A stretch of 64,000 nucleotides of DNA, taken from IMG/VR virus record IMGVR_UViG_3300028829_003504, positions 186,001 through 250,000 of that record; one strand, given 5' to 3'. The stretch is from a virus. The translations under genes were made by a program, and so were the position numbers. The stretch's first letter is position 1; each line of letters opens with the position of its first letter. Below are positions 1 through 7,636 of this stretch, piece by piece. Below the pieces are notes generated by a model that did not search any database, was not told where the DNA came from, and saw only the letters and a list, made by a program, of their open reading frames with translations.

Positions 1-255
1 GAAGAGGCTCAGACTCTAGACTTTGAACGTGATATAACCTCAGGCAACCCCACTGTTATCTTACCTGCCCGTATAGGCGTATTAAATGTAGGAGATGTCA
101 TTATTATACCCGATAGAAACTACTCGTTGAAAATTACGGATGCTCCGCGTAAGCAATTAGCTGACCGAGTAATAATTGAATGGGCTGTTAATACTAGGAC
201 ATTGCAAACCAATGAGGCGTTACGGAATATCCATAAGGGATATAAGCTAAAGTAA
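1..255 (+). CDS. C-terminal end of an unrecognised protein (partial)
   Basis: Reading frame 1 is open from the first base to a TAA at 253-255 and encodes the last 84 residues of a protein whose start lies outside the window. The segment alternates short beta-like stretches (around VGDVIIIPD) with charged turns and ends in a basic tail. I recognise no family. A terminator follows 16 bases after the stop, so this is probably the last gene of its transcription unit. Confidence 0.6.
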   Translation, partial: EEAQTLDFERDITSGNPTVILPARIGVLNVGDVIIIPDRNYSLKITDAPRKQLADRVIIEWAVNTRTLQTNEALRNIHKGYKLK

Positions 256-270
256 ATCTAGATAATAAGA

Positions 271-299
271 AATGATCTACAATAAACTGGTCATTTTTT
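271..299 (+). terminator. Rho-independent terminator after the partial gene
   Basis: AATGATC (271-277) pairs with GGTCATT (289-295), seven pairs with one G-U, around an 11-nt loop, and a run of six T follows immediately. It separates the upstream gene from the long noncoding stretch that follows. Confidence 0.7.
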
Positions 300-950
300 G
301 GACGGTCAGGTTAAATAATTTTAGTTTGAAAAACCCCCACGCTTAGATTGAGCATATACGTACGCCTGTGTAGCATATAGGGCAGTATAGGTCGACTAAA
401 ACTAAATGGTTAATGTAATCAACCACTTACGATTTATTTTACACTAAAATTCAGGAAAAAGCCAACCCGGAATTGGCAGATATAGCATTCTACGTGGTTT
501 AGGGTATAGCAGAGTACTTCTACCGTACGCCGGGGTCTAGATCGAGGTTTCTAAAAAGTTGGTTTAGGGCATTCTGTAAAGTGAGTGCAACGAGTATGAT
601 GTTCTAAGCCATCAGAAACAAAAGACCACAAGGGTCCAAAGAGAGAAAAAAGAAAGCACGATCAGAACGTCGAGCGGGGAACCCGCTTGACGACAAACGC
701 GATTAACAAAGAAACAATGCAAAACCCCGCAGACGATTACAACGATGCAAAGACCCTTGAGAAAACGGCGAGAAGGACCATTGCGCCCTTAAAAGGACCT
801 TCGGTTTTACCTATTAAAAGGAGATCTAAGTACCTTGGTTCTCAATAGACTAATGGATCGTTTTCGGTAATAGGTTTATTGTTTATTGGGAGGTTTAGTT
901 AAGAAAGAGATCGACCAAAGGTCTCCTCTTCCAACGGAGGTACCCTCCGA
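300..950 (+). ncRNA. Candidate large structured noncoding RNA or long leader
   Basis: About 700 nt hold no convincing coding frame in either direction, which is exceptional in this tightly packed window. Hairpins visible on the + strand include GCCAA/TTGGC (461-477), GACC/GGTC (624-636), an 11-bp stem CGTCGAGCGGG/CCCGCTTGACG (668-692, one G-U), a nested structure with AAAAC/GTTTT, GAAGG/CCTTC and CCTT/AAGG (762-808), and CGGAGG/CCTCCG (935-949). From about 601 to 780 the strand is A-rich and T-poor between the stems, as in large ornate phage RNAs. It lies between a terminator and a candidate promoter, so it may be a separate transcript; a long 5' leader of the next gene or a replication origin are alternatives. 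The RNA call is inference. Confidence 0.38.
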
Positions 951-961
951 CTATTATCTTT

Positions 962-975
962 CTGTAAAGTATAAT
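962..975 (+). promoter_or_regulatory. Candidate promoter, CTGTAAA motif
   Basis: CTGTAAAGTATAAT lies 47 nt (first base to ATG) before the gene at 1009 and contains a perfect TATAAT. The same CTGTAAA core occurs at similar distance before the genes at 8647, 30339 and 59841. No clear -35 box is visible. Confidence 0.4.
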
Positions 976-1008
976 CATTAATATGATAATGATAATAGAG
1001 ATCTCCTT

Positions 1009-2115
1009 ATGGCTATTTCCCGCGAGCCCCGCGCTGCCTTCCCAAAACTCACACTGCAAGCAACACGCTCCCAGATTAAAGTACTACGCAGTATGATAAA
1101 GCGTGCCTCTGAAATATACGTATGGACTATTGAGAAACACCAGTCTAACTACTTCACTGATGATAGCCAGCTACCTATTTACATCGACAGACTCTACGCT
1201 AATGATCCACTTGAATGGTTTCCCAGAGAACTTTTCTTAAACATCTTACGTCGAGGTAGAATGCACTACTTATCCTCGCCTGATGCAAAAGCCCAAGTCC
1301 CCAGAGGCTGGAGCTTACCTTTCCAATTCAAAGACTTCAAAGTACGGTCATTAGGTATAGACTTTACCTTACTGGAAGAAGTTCCCCACCTTGAGAAAAC
1401 CTTTATACCCTCAACTAATACAAACAAACAATTAAAGTTAAGCGAAGCCATGACCACTGGTTGGTGTCTTTTAAAGTACACTAAATTTAATGACCAGCTC
1501 CGTATTACACACGAACGATTCCGTAATATGGGCATGCGCTCCGACGTAGTTGCAGAAGATACTATGTGTTACGGATCTATCTCAATAAGCACCAAGGAGC
1601 TAAAGCTACTGGAGGACACAGCTAAGATAATAGGACCTGTCCGTAAGATTATTATTAATAGTATGTTCGACCACCACGAAGCAACTGGTAAATACCCAAC
1701 ATGGAATACTATTAAGAAAGAGTTACCCTTGATTAAGCACCAACTAGACTCGTCCCAGTTAGAGTTGTACTCTGCGGCCATCAGTGCCTCTTTCTATCAT
1801 ACGGCTATGCAGGCCTTACATAAATTTCATACTGAGGGCGATGCTAAGTTCTGGTACAGCGCCTTGGATAGAGTTAGCTTGTTAGTCGAGACCCCTGCCA
1901 AATACCTAGAGCGCGGTTCTATACACATACCTAAATTTGCACGTAGACCCTACATGACCTATAAGCGCCAGCTCTACTTAAACATAGAGGAAACTGTAAA
2001 GATACCCCATGTTATCTGCTTGTATCTAAGTAGATCTAATAATGATATAGATCGCCACCGTATTAGGTTTGGTGTATATCCAACTGACCCAAATAGGTTT
2101 AATAATGTCATATAG
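1009..2115 (+). CDS. Two-repeat protein with a TnpB/OrfB-like N-terminal pattern, no nuclease domain
   Basis: This 368-residue protein has no family I can name with certainty. Residues 13-39 follow the spacing typical of the N-terminus of IS605 OrfB/TnpB proteins: K-L-x-L-x2-T-x2-Q-x3-L-x6-A-x5-W. The second half, from about residue 190 (SISIST...), appears to repeat the layout: a strand ending in T, a long helix, a helical stretch, then an 'IPKF...' basic segment near 310 and a final 'KIP...LYLSR' strand. This matches the order of the TnpB wedge/REC region, here in two copies. The RuvC catalytic motifs and the CxxC zinc finger of TnpB are absent, so nuclease activity is unlikely. A long structured noncoding region lies directly upstream. 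The ribosome-binding site is weak. Function unknown; RNA binding is a hypothesis only. Confidence 0.6.
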   Translation: MAISREPRAAFPKLTLQATRSQIKVLRSMIKRASEIYVWTIEKHQSNYFTDDSQLPIYIDRLYANDPLEWFPRELFLNILRRGRMHYLSSPDAKAQVPRGWSLPFQFKDFKVRSLGIDFTLLEEVPHLEKTFIPSTNTNKQLKLSEAMTTGWCLLKYTKFNDQLRITHERFRNMGMRSDVVAEDTMCYGSISISTKELKLLEDTAKIIGPVRKIIINSMFDHHEATGKYPTWNTIKKELPLIKHQLDSSQLELYSAAISASFYHTAMQALHKFHTEGDAKFWYSALDRVSLLVETPAKYLERGSIHIPKFARRPYMTYKRQLYLNIEETVKIPHVICLYLSRSNNDIDRHRIRFGVYPTDPNRFNNVI

Positions 2116-2260
2116 AGAATGGCTAAATGAGTTAGGAACGCTCATACGAAAAAATACTACGAATAATCGTGGTTGGAAAAAGTGGGCTGACTGGAGAGAA
2201 TACTTTGATAATGATGCCTCACCTGAAGAAGCACTTGAAGACGCAGGAGTAATATCTTAA
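2105..2260 (+). CDS. Small hypothetical protein (51 aa)
   Basis: I chose the ATG at 2105, inside the end of the previous gene, because an AGG lies at a usable distance and the upstream in-frame ATG would sit deep in that gene. The product is small and acidic at its end (DASPEEALED), with a tryptophan-rich centre. It overlaps the previous gene by 11 nt and shares its stop with the next start (TAATG), so the three are translationally coupled. No family recognised. Confidence 0.6.
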   Translation: MSYREWLNELGTLIRKNTTNNRGWKKWADWREYFDNDASPEEALEDAGVIS

Positions 2261-2655
2261 TGAATACCGCAAAACTTTTAGTCGTAATCGATATCCATGA
2301 CTTGGTCGCCGACACACCTAGACTTGTCACAAGCGCTGCTGACTTAGTTGAGACATACGGAGGCACTGCACCTAAAGACAACCGTAGTTTCTGGGGTGCT
2401 ATCGAGGTCATCAATCATATCTCACCTGCCAGTATGATGTTTGTTATCAGCAGCGATAAGTTTGTTGACTACATGAATGACTGTAACAATAAACGTGAAA
2501 TGGAATTTACTTCCATCATGGCTCAGAACTTGAGTTACGATTATGGACAGAAGCAGAATCTTATTAGCTGCGTAGCCCGACTGGATGCAACCCAGTCACT
2601 ATTAAGTGATTTCGTATTAATGATAGACCTACCTGAGGAAAACCAAAATGGCTAA
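2260..2655 (+). CDS. Hypothetical protein (131 aa)
   Basis: The start overlaps the previous stop as TAATG and the end overlaps the next gene by 8 nt, so it is part of the same operon. The sequence looks like a small alpha/beta protein with hydrophobic strands near the N-terminus (KLLVVIDIHDLV), the centre (ASMMFVIS) and the C-terminus (DFVLMIDL). No catalytic motif or family recognised. Confidence 0.65.
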   Translation: MNTAKLLVVIDIHDLVADTPRLVTSAADLVETYGGTAPKDNRSFWGAIEVINHISPASMMFVISSDKFVDYMNDCNNKREMEFTSIMAQNLSYDYGQKQNLISCVARLDATQSLLSDFVLMIDLPEENQNG

Positions 2656-3718
2656 GACACAAGAGCTTTCAACCATAAAGAAGAAAACTAAGTTAACCAA
2701 GAAAGCTAAAACCTCTTTAGCTAATCAGGGTCCTTCTATTAAATACAGCAAAGACGACTACGTTATTATCAAAGCAAATGGTAAATATAAGTTAGGTACA
2801 GCGTTTGCTAAAGGCCGTTTGTTACTTGAAGAAGGCGTAGAGGATGATGATACATCTATTACTCTCGACTTTGAAGAAAACGATGTTGTGGCATGCCTAG
2901 GTAAGAATCCTCCAGTAGGCAAAGATGCCTTTGGATGTAAGCTTGAATTCTACGATCAGACATTTACCGATAAGCATTGGGGTCCCATTCATTTCTTCCG
3001 TAAGATTGAAGACGAACGTGAGATGAAATACCTCAAACAAGTTCTGAATAAGGCCTATAGCGTTTTATCTGAACATAAAGCCAGCAGATTCTTACCTCTT
3101 ACACGTACGGATCTGCGAATGGCTAAAGGTAAATATGCAGGTATGTATAGCTTCAATTACAAACGTGGTGACAAGATGACATTACGTCCTGTCGATATGA
3201 AAGATCGTAAGTATATGCTGTACGTTATCATCCATGAAGCTGGCCATGGTGTCTGGTACCGTTGTGTTCCATCTGACGTTAAAGTTATTTGGACTGACTT
3301 GTTCCACAAACGTGTTCGTCTGCATACTTCTACCGAGAAGCAGTTGAAGGCGATGGCTAAAGCCTTGGTTAGCTACGATGATTTTAAATCGTATGCCAAA
3401 GATGAATGTGACGAAGACGATAAGAAGGTTCTTAAAGAAGCTTTCGCCTACGTTAAACGTGTCCATAAGTTAAATGAGAAGCAGCTTGAAGCCTTAGTTA
3501 AAACTAAAGGCGGTAAAGCAATTCTAGATTATTGGCCTAAGAGTGCGGATGTTGGTTTAGTAAGCCCGGACGTAACTGAGTACAGTATGGAATCTGTTGA
3601 AGAATTCTTTGCCGAATCATTCGCGTACTTCCTGACTAAGAAGTCTTTACCTAAAGACATCACTAAAGAAATGGAACACACGCTTAAGAACTTAATTAAG
3701 GATTCTGAAGGTGGATAA
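2648..3718 (+). CDS. Zinc metallopeptidase-like protein (HEAGH)
   Basis: The 356-residue product begins with a Lys-rich stretch (about 1-30). At residues 196-200 it has HEAGH, the HExxH zinc-binding and catalytic motif of zincins, preceded by a hydrophobic strand (MLYVII). A second acidic motif, EEFFAE at 318-323, about 120 residues later, is where gluzincin-type enzymes place the third zinc ligand, and similar E-E-x-F-A-E segments are common in phage-associated zincin domains. The hydrolysed substrate is unknown; it could be a virion-processing protease, a host-directed effector or an ejected protein. The motif is clear; the family assignment beyond zincin is inference. Confidence 0.7.
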   Translation: MAKTQELSTIKKKTKLTKKAKTSLANQGPSIKYSKDDYVIIKANGKYKLGTAFAKGRLLLEEGVEDDDTSITLDFEENDVVACLGKNPPVGKDAFGCKLEFYDQTFTDKHWGPIHFFRKIEDEREMKYLKQVLNKAYSVLSEHKASRFLPLTRTDLRMAKGKYAGMYSFNYKRGDKMTLRPVDMKDRKYMLYVIIHEAGHGVWYRCVPSDVKVIWTDLFHKRVRLHTSTEKQLKAMAKALVSYDDFKSYAKDECDEDDKKVLKEAFAYVKRVHKLNEKQLEALVKTKGGKAILDYWPKSADVGLVSPDVTEYSMESVEEFFAESFAYFLTKKSLPKDITKEMEHTLKNLIKDSEGG

Positions 3719-4349
3719 TTTAATCGAGCAATCAAATGAAGACTGGGTATCTACACCTGACGTCAATCTCCCTAAGGTAAGAAAACCGAACGTAACTTTT
3801 ACAGAGACCGACAAGTCCAGTGTTAGACCTTGCGGCATGGATTTTTCCACACTGGAGCAACGTGTACTTGAAAAGGGTATGGGCGACCTAGTCGCATCAG
3901 GACGACGTTGTGGTAAATCGATTACCGCTGTTATACACCAAGCGACACTACTTAATAATAAGTACCAGATGCTTTATCACTACGGTCCTCGTAAAACTCC
4001 TGAACTGACTTACGTAGCCCTGAACACTGCCTTCAATAATCTAAGTAAGAATAGATTGCCTCGGGGTGTTGCCCGTAAGATTGCTAAAATAGAACGAGCG
4101 CAGTCGGTTAAGGTTAAAGAGGACCTACGCGTTCTAGAATTCTTGACCGAACGTAGAAAACAATTCATGTTACAGAAACCTATCTGCATCTGCGGTAGTA
4201 ATCAAGTAGAACTCCTCTCGGTTTCTGAACACGGTTCGTGGAAGTGTCGCTCTTGCTTATCTAGATGGCGCACTACCATTACTGCTCGGCTTGTTGTTGA
4301 GCGTCCAGCTTACGAAATAATAGACGAGGTCCAAAAATGGTTAATATAG
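3711..4349 (+). CDS. Zinc-ribbon protein with a partial P-loop-like motif
   Basis: In this 212-residue product residues 159-182 carry CxC...CxxC, a zinc-ribbon arrangement. Residues 64-70 read GRRCGKS after a hydrophobic stretch, resembling the degenerate Walker A of terminase-type ATPases, but no Walker B or motor motifs follow and the protein is far too short to be a terminase. The middle is basic and helical. It overlaps both neighbours by a few bases. Nucleic-acid binding is plausible through the ribbon; specific function unknown. Confidence 0.6.
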   Translation: MDNLIEQSNEDWVSTPDVNLPKVRKPNVTFTETDKSSVRPCGMDFSTLEQRVLEKGMGDLVASGRRCGKSITAVIHQATLLNNKYQMLYHYGPRKTPELTYVALNTAFNNLSKNRLPRGVARKIAKIERAQSVKVKEDLRVLEFLTERRKQFMLQKPICICGSNQVELLSVSEHGSWKCRSCLSRWRTTITARLVVERPAYEIIDEVQKWLI

Positions 4350-5050
4350 ATATTCTTAATTGCAGTCCTTATGATCTATTTAGATACTATAGTGTGTTCT
4401 TTGAAACAAGTGACACTAAGATACCTTTAGTTGAAGGTAAACCTATGTTGTTGCTTTATATGGGTTCTCAATGTAAGATTGACCAAGCATTGCCTAGACC
4501 TATAACAGGAAAGCCTGGCGTGTTTACTATGGAACTACCTAGCATGAAAATCTTTGACTTACGTAAGCTTGCCGAAGAGTACTACATGTTCGGTATATTC
4601 TTTAGCAGGAACATAATGAATGCTCCCGAGGAATTGTTCGTCCGTAATCACACCGCCCAACTCGATAAATACTTAGAGGCATTCGCTGACTGCCCTCGCT
4701 GGACATACAACTCGGTACTAGGCCAAAAGAACATGACGCCTCCTATACTACCTGCAAATATGGCTTTAACTAGTACAAATAGACTTAAAGCCTTTGCTAT
4801 GTGTATGGAAGATGATAAACCTATGCACTTACAGGCTCAGGTTGGGGTTAATCAACACTGGCAGATGGGAGGACATATATTCAATTCTGACAAAGATGCT
4901 ATCTACGGCATAGCTTTAAGGCATCCACAAGCATCCACTCAACTTTCAGTACCTCTAAGTTGGTTATCCGATAAAACTAACCAAACCAACCCTGATAAAA
5001 TTATTGAGACTATTTCAATTGAAATGCAAGGAGGTATATGTGAAGATTAA
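4337..5050 (+). CDS. Hypothetical protein (237 aa)
   Basis: The start lies 13 nt inside the preceding gene and the end overlaps the DHFR start. The sequence is a mixed alpha/beta protein rich in Met and aromatic residues, with no motif I can assign. Its position between a zinc-ribbon protein and DHFR does not define a role. Confidence 0.65.
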   Translation: MVNIDILNCSPYDLFRYYSVFFETSDTKIPLVEGKPMLLLYMGSQCKIDQALPRPITGKPGVFTMELPSMKIFDLRKLAEEYYMFGIFFSRNIMNAPEELFVRNHTAQLDKYLEAFADCPRWTYNSVLGQKNMTPPILPANMALTSTNRLKAFAMCMEDDKPMHLQAQVGVNQHWQMGGHIFNSDKDAIYGIALRHPQASTQLSVPLSWLSDKTNQTNPDKIIETISIEMQGGICED

Positions 5051-5600
5051 CGTAATAGTCGCCGTAAGTGAGGACGGCTATATAGGTAAACCCGATGGAA
5101 GCTTGCCGTTTAGACAAAAAGGTGATATGCTTCGTTTTAAATCTCTTACTAGCCTTCGTCCTATTATCCTAGGCCGTACTACATTTGATACGCTTCCTTT
5201 TGTTCTGCCTAAACGTGATCACTTTGTTATTACCTCTGACCCAAGGCGCTTTGATACTTCCTGCGTGAAGAAGGACGTAGAGTGGCCACAGAACGTATTT
5301 AGATCTGGCTCTTTCTTAAAGCTAGAGCAGCAACTATCTTACTACAGCGATAAGACTGAGTGTGACTATTCAGAAGTATGGGTAATTGGCGGCGGAGAAA
5401 TATACAAGCAAGCCTTTTATTTTCTAGACATCAACCAAGTAGAGCTTACTTTAATACATACAACGTTTCCCGAAGCTGATGGCACGTGGGCACGTTTTGA
5501 ACTACCTGAAGGTTGGGTGGAGCAGAAAAAACAAACAATGCCTGCCGATGCAGACAACGAACATCCCTATTCTTTTATTACGTACAGACGCGAGGTATAG
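5040..5600 (+). CDS. Dihydrofolate reductase
   Basis: The 186-residue product matches DHFR: the N-terminal strand INVIVAVSEDGYIG, SLPF in place of the usual LPW, RPIILGRTTFDTLP (the GRxTxxxLP cofactor region), VITSD, and VWVIGGGEIYKQA (the GG nucleotide-binding loop). It would reduce dihydrofolate to tetrahydrofolate with NADPH, supporting thymidylate synthesis. I chose the GTG at 5040 because AGGAGG sits just upstream and the conserved first strand begins there; the only upstream ATG (5004) is out of step with the family. Phage DHFR fits with the dUTPase and nucleotidase encoded nearby. Confidence 0.92.
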   Translation: MKINVIVAVSEDGYIGKPDGSLPFRQKGDMLRFKSLTSLRPIILGRTTFDTLPFVLPKRDHFVITSDPRRFDTSCVKKDVEWPQNVFRSGSFLKLEQQLSYYSDKTECDYSEVWVIGGGEIYKQAFYFLDINQVELTLIHTTFPEADGTWARFELPEGWVEQKKQTMPADADNEHPYSFITYRREV

Positions 5601-5601
5601 C

Positions 5602-5994
5602 ATGTCAGATTCAATCAATTATTTAAGAAGTAACATAAACGAAGTACTGTGTTTCAAGTTAAAGAATGGACGTACCATTTTCGGTAAGCTTGAATCAATT
5701 TTAGATAAAAGTAAAATTAATAAAGAGCCAGAATCACCTGATCTTAAAGTTGTTGAAGATTTCGAGATAATAATAGCTGCTCCTATTGAGATGGTTACTG
5801 CTATTATGCCTACTCAACAAGGTCCCGCTCCTATTGAAATGCCACTACCTTATTTCTCGGTGTCTCCATCGTCATCTATTCCGTTTATGAAAGATGAATT
5901 GTCTATGATGGCCGAGGCAACTAAAGAACTTGCGGATACGTGGTTGAGAGCTAATACTCCTATTGACTTAGAATCAAAAATACAGTTGACATAA
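5602..5994 (+). CDS. LSm/Sm-like fold protein (candidate)
   Basis: The ATG at 5602 follows the DHFR stop by one base. Residues about 12-70 read like an Sm barrel: a helix, then VLCFKLKNGRTIFGKLESI (the strand-turn-strand 'LknGr..G.L' of Sm1), an acidic charged loop, and a second pair of strands (FEIIIAAPIEMV). Hfq and other Sm-like proteins bind RNA as rings, and small Sm-like proteins are known from phages. The C-terminal half is Pro- and Met-rich, then helical. RNA binding is inference, but two noncoding structured regions are nearby. Confidence 0.5.
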   Translation: MSDSINYLRSNINEVLCFKLKNGRTIFGKLESILDKSKINKEPESPDLKVVEDFEIIIAAPIEMVTAIMPTQQGPAPIEMPLPYFSVSPSSSIPFMKDELSMMAEATKELADTWLRANTPIDLESKIQLT

Positions 5995-5995
5995 T

Positions 5996-6604
5996 ATGGA
6001 ACTATATTTCACAGGTTATAATGGTGAGCTTCCTGTAGCCCTTTTTGATTTAGACGAAACGTTAGGTTCTATATTGCCTCAGCTTATTTCTGTGGTTAAC
6101 GAGAAGTATAATGCCTGTCTTGTTTATGAAGATATTACGGATTTAATATGCTTCGAGGAAATACTAAACATACCTAGACCTATCATCCTAGCTGAATTCA
6201 ATAGAGTCGGTCTATTAAGAATGTTCAATTGGTACGAAGAAGCCCGTGAGTTTGTACTAAGAGTCCGTAACGGATATGTGTTTGATGAACGTTGTCATAT
6301 TGCCATAGTGACTAGTAGAGGTAACTACTGGGAAAACTCGGTGTACCATACAATTAAGCAGATTGAACGTAATTTAATACCGAATGATTCTATAGCCATT
6401 CTTGATTTCCACATGGACAAGATTGATTGGGCGAAAGCGACATTCGGATCAAACTTAAAGTACGTGTTTGAGGATTCCCCAAAAGCACTCACGGACAGTT
6501 TTAATTCAGATATACTTACGTTCAAGAGTGTGACACCTTACAACAGGCACATTCGGACACATGGAGAATTCTGTGCGTCTAAGAACACCTTTACACTGTA
6601 CTGA
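5996..6604 (+). CDS. HAD-superfamily 5'(3')-nucleotidase-like phosphatase
   Basis: Motif I is DLDET at residues 18-22 (first Asp the nucleophile), motif II the VTSRG strand near residue 105, and motif IV is FEDSP near 160, with Lys residues between them for motif III. The helical cap after motif I and the 202-residue size fit the deoxyribonucleotidase (NT5C-like) HAD branch common in large phages. It probably dephosphorylates nucleotides and could recycle host or modified nucleotides. The gene starts one base after the LSm-like gene stop and its stop overlaps the next start. Confidence 0.75.
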   Translation: MELYFTGYNGELPVALFDLDETLGSILPQLISVVNEKYNACLVYEDITDLICFEEILNIPRPIILAEFNRVGLLRMFNWYEEAREFVLRVRNGYVFDERCHIAIVTSRGNYWENSVYHTIKQIERNLIPNDSIAILDFHMDKIDWAKATFGSNLKYVFEDSPKALTDSFNSDILTFKSVTPYNRHIRTHGEFCASKNTFTLY

Positions 6605-6990
6605 TGCAAGTACGAATACTAGTCACAGGTTCCCGGGATGTACATCCCAATTGTATTGGGAAAGTGTGGCGAACACTAGATAGTTTAGTTACAAAAGCTG
6701 CTTTAAGGGAAGGTACGACGGCTAAAGATGTGCTGATGCTCGTAGGTGACGCCAGAGGTATAGACACTTGGACAATAATGTGGTCTAGATCTCGTGGTAT
6801 AAAATACAAAAAGTACGTAGCAGATTGGGACACTCACGGTGATGCCGCAGGTTGTCTGAGAAATACAGACATGGTAAGACGGGCGCATTACTGTATAGGG
6901 TTCTGGAATGGCATATCAACAGGGACTGCCGACGCCATTATATCCTCCCGTAGTAAACGAATACCTGTTAAGGTAATTGATATTTATTAA
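6604..6990 (+). CDS. YspA/DUF2493-type SLOG protein
   Basis: The sequence shows ILVTGSRD at the N-terminus, GDARGID in the middle and AGCLRNTDM before a final strand. These are the signature positions of the DUF2493/YspA branch of the SLOG (SMF/DprA-LOG) Rossmann superfamily, whose members are thought to bind or process nucleotide-derived ligands. The 128-residue length is normal. The start overlaps the HAD gene stop (TGATG), suggesting shared nucleotide metabolism. The exact ligand is unknown. Confidence 0.75.
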   Translation: MQVRILVTGSRDVHPNCIGKVWRTLDSLVTKAALREGTTAKDVLMLVGDARGIDTWTIMWSRSRGIKYKKYVADWDTHGDAAGCLRNTDMVRRAHYCIGFWNGISTGTADAIISSRSKRIPVKVIDIY

Positions 6991-7000
6991 GAGGCAACAC

Positions 7001-7636
7001 ATGACTAAATTCACCACTCCATTGATAGTAGAGCACTTAGCTGACGGTAAAAACTTTAGAGTACATGAACCTTTTAAGTTTTGGTTCATGTGGCCTTTAG
7101 AGGCTGCACCTGAAGATCAGCAAAAAGTTGAGCTTGAAGTCCACGAGAACTTTATTACTGATTTTGCATCTATACCTAGACCTTTATGGTGGTTATACAA
7201 TCCCACCGGGCCTTACGGTAAAGCTGCTGTTATTCATGACTATATCTACAGGAACGTCTTCCTTCTACGGCCGGACGGTAAGCGTTATACAAAACACGAG
7301 GCTGACTTAATATTCAAAATAGGTATGTCTGTCCTCCCTGTTAGTAAGTTGACGAATACCCTAATGTATTACGCAGTCGACCTATGTGGATACTCTACCT
7401 TTGATAGTTACCGTAATTTTCAGTACGCTCACCTATGTCCTATGGATAAAGTAGTACGTAGAGATAATGTATATGAAGACCAGCGTGACGCTGAGCTAAC
7501 TGTAAAGTATATAGTAGGCGACCAGCTATCTTTCGAAGAGGTCCCTGGTTTCTATCTACGATCCTCCTACAAAAAGGTAAAAAGACATGAAAACATTATT
7601 AATATTAAAGAACGCAGTAAGCGGGGACAATTGTAA
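7001..7636 (+). CDS. DUF1353 family protein
   Basis: The ATG at 7001 follows an AAGAGG. The product has the DUF1353 pattern: TDFASIPRPLWWL, then GPYGKAAVIHDYIY, an acidic helix (EADLIFKIGM) and MYYAVDLCGY. DUF1353 is frequent in phages, where the conserved Asp, His and Asp may form a metal or catalytic site; its biochemical role is not established. The C-terminal 16 codons overlap the dUTPase gene. Confidence 0.8.
   Translation: MTKFTTPLIVEHLADGKNFRVHEPFKFWFMWPLEAAPEDQQKVELEVHENFITDFASIPRPLWWLYNPTGPYGKAAVIHDYIYRNVFLLRPDGKRYTKHEADLIFKIGMSVLPVSKLTNTLMYYAVDLCGYSTFDSYRNFQYAHLCPMDKVVRRDNVYEDQRDAELTVKYIVGDQLSFEEVPGFYLRSSYKKVKRHENIINIKERSKRGQL

Noticed and set aside
1009-2115. Active TnpB-type nuclease
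   Set aside because: GID near residue 115 lies in the first half, far from the usual RuvC position, and no downstream Glu/Asp motifs or CxxC zinc finger accompany it.
3711-4349. Terminase large subunit
   Set aside because: The GRRCGKS resembles a terminase Walker A, but there is no Walker B, motif III or nuclease domain and the protein has only 212 residues.
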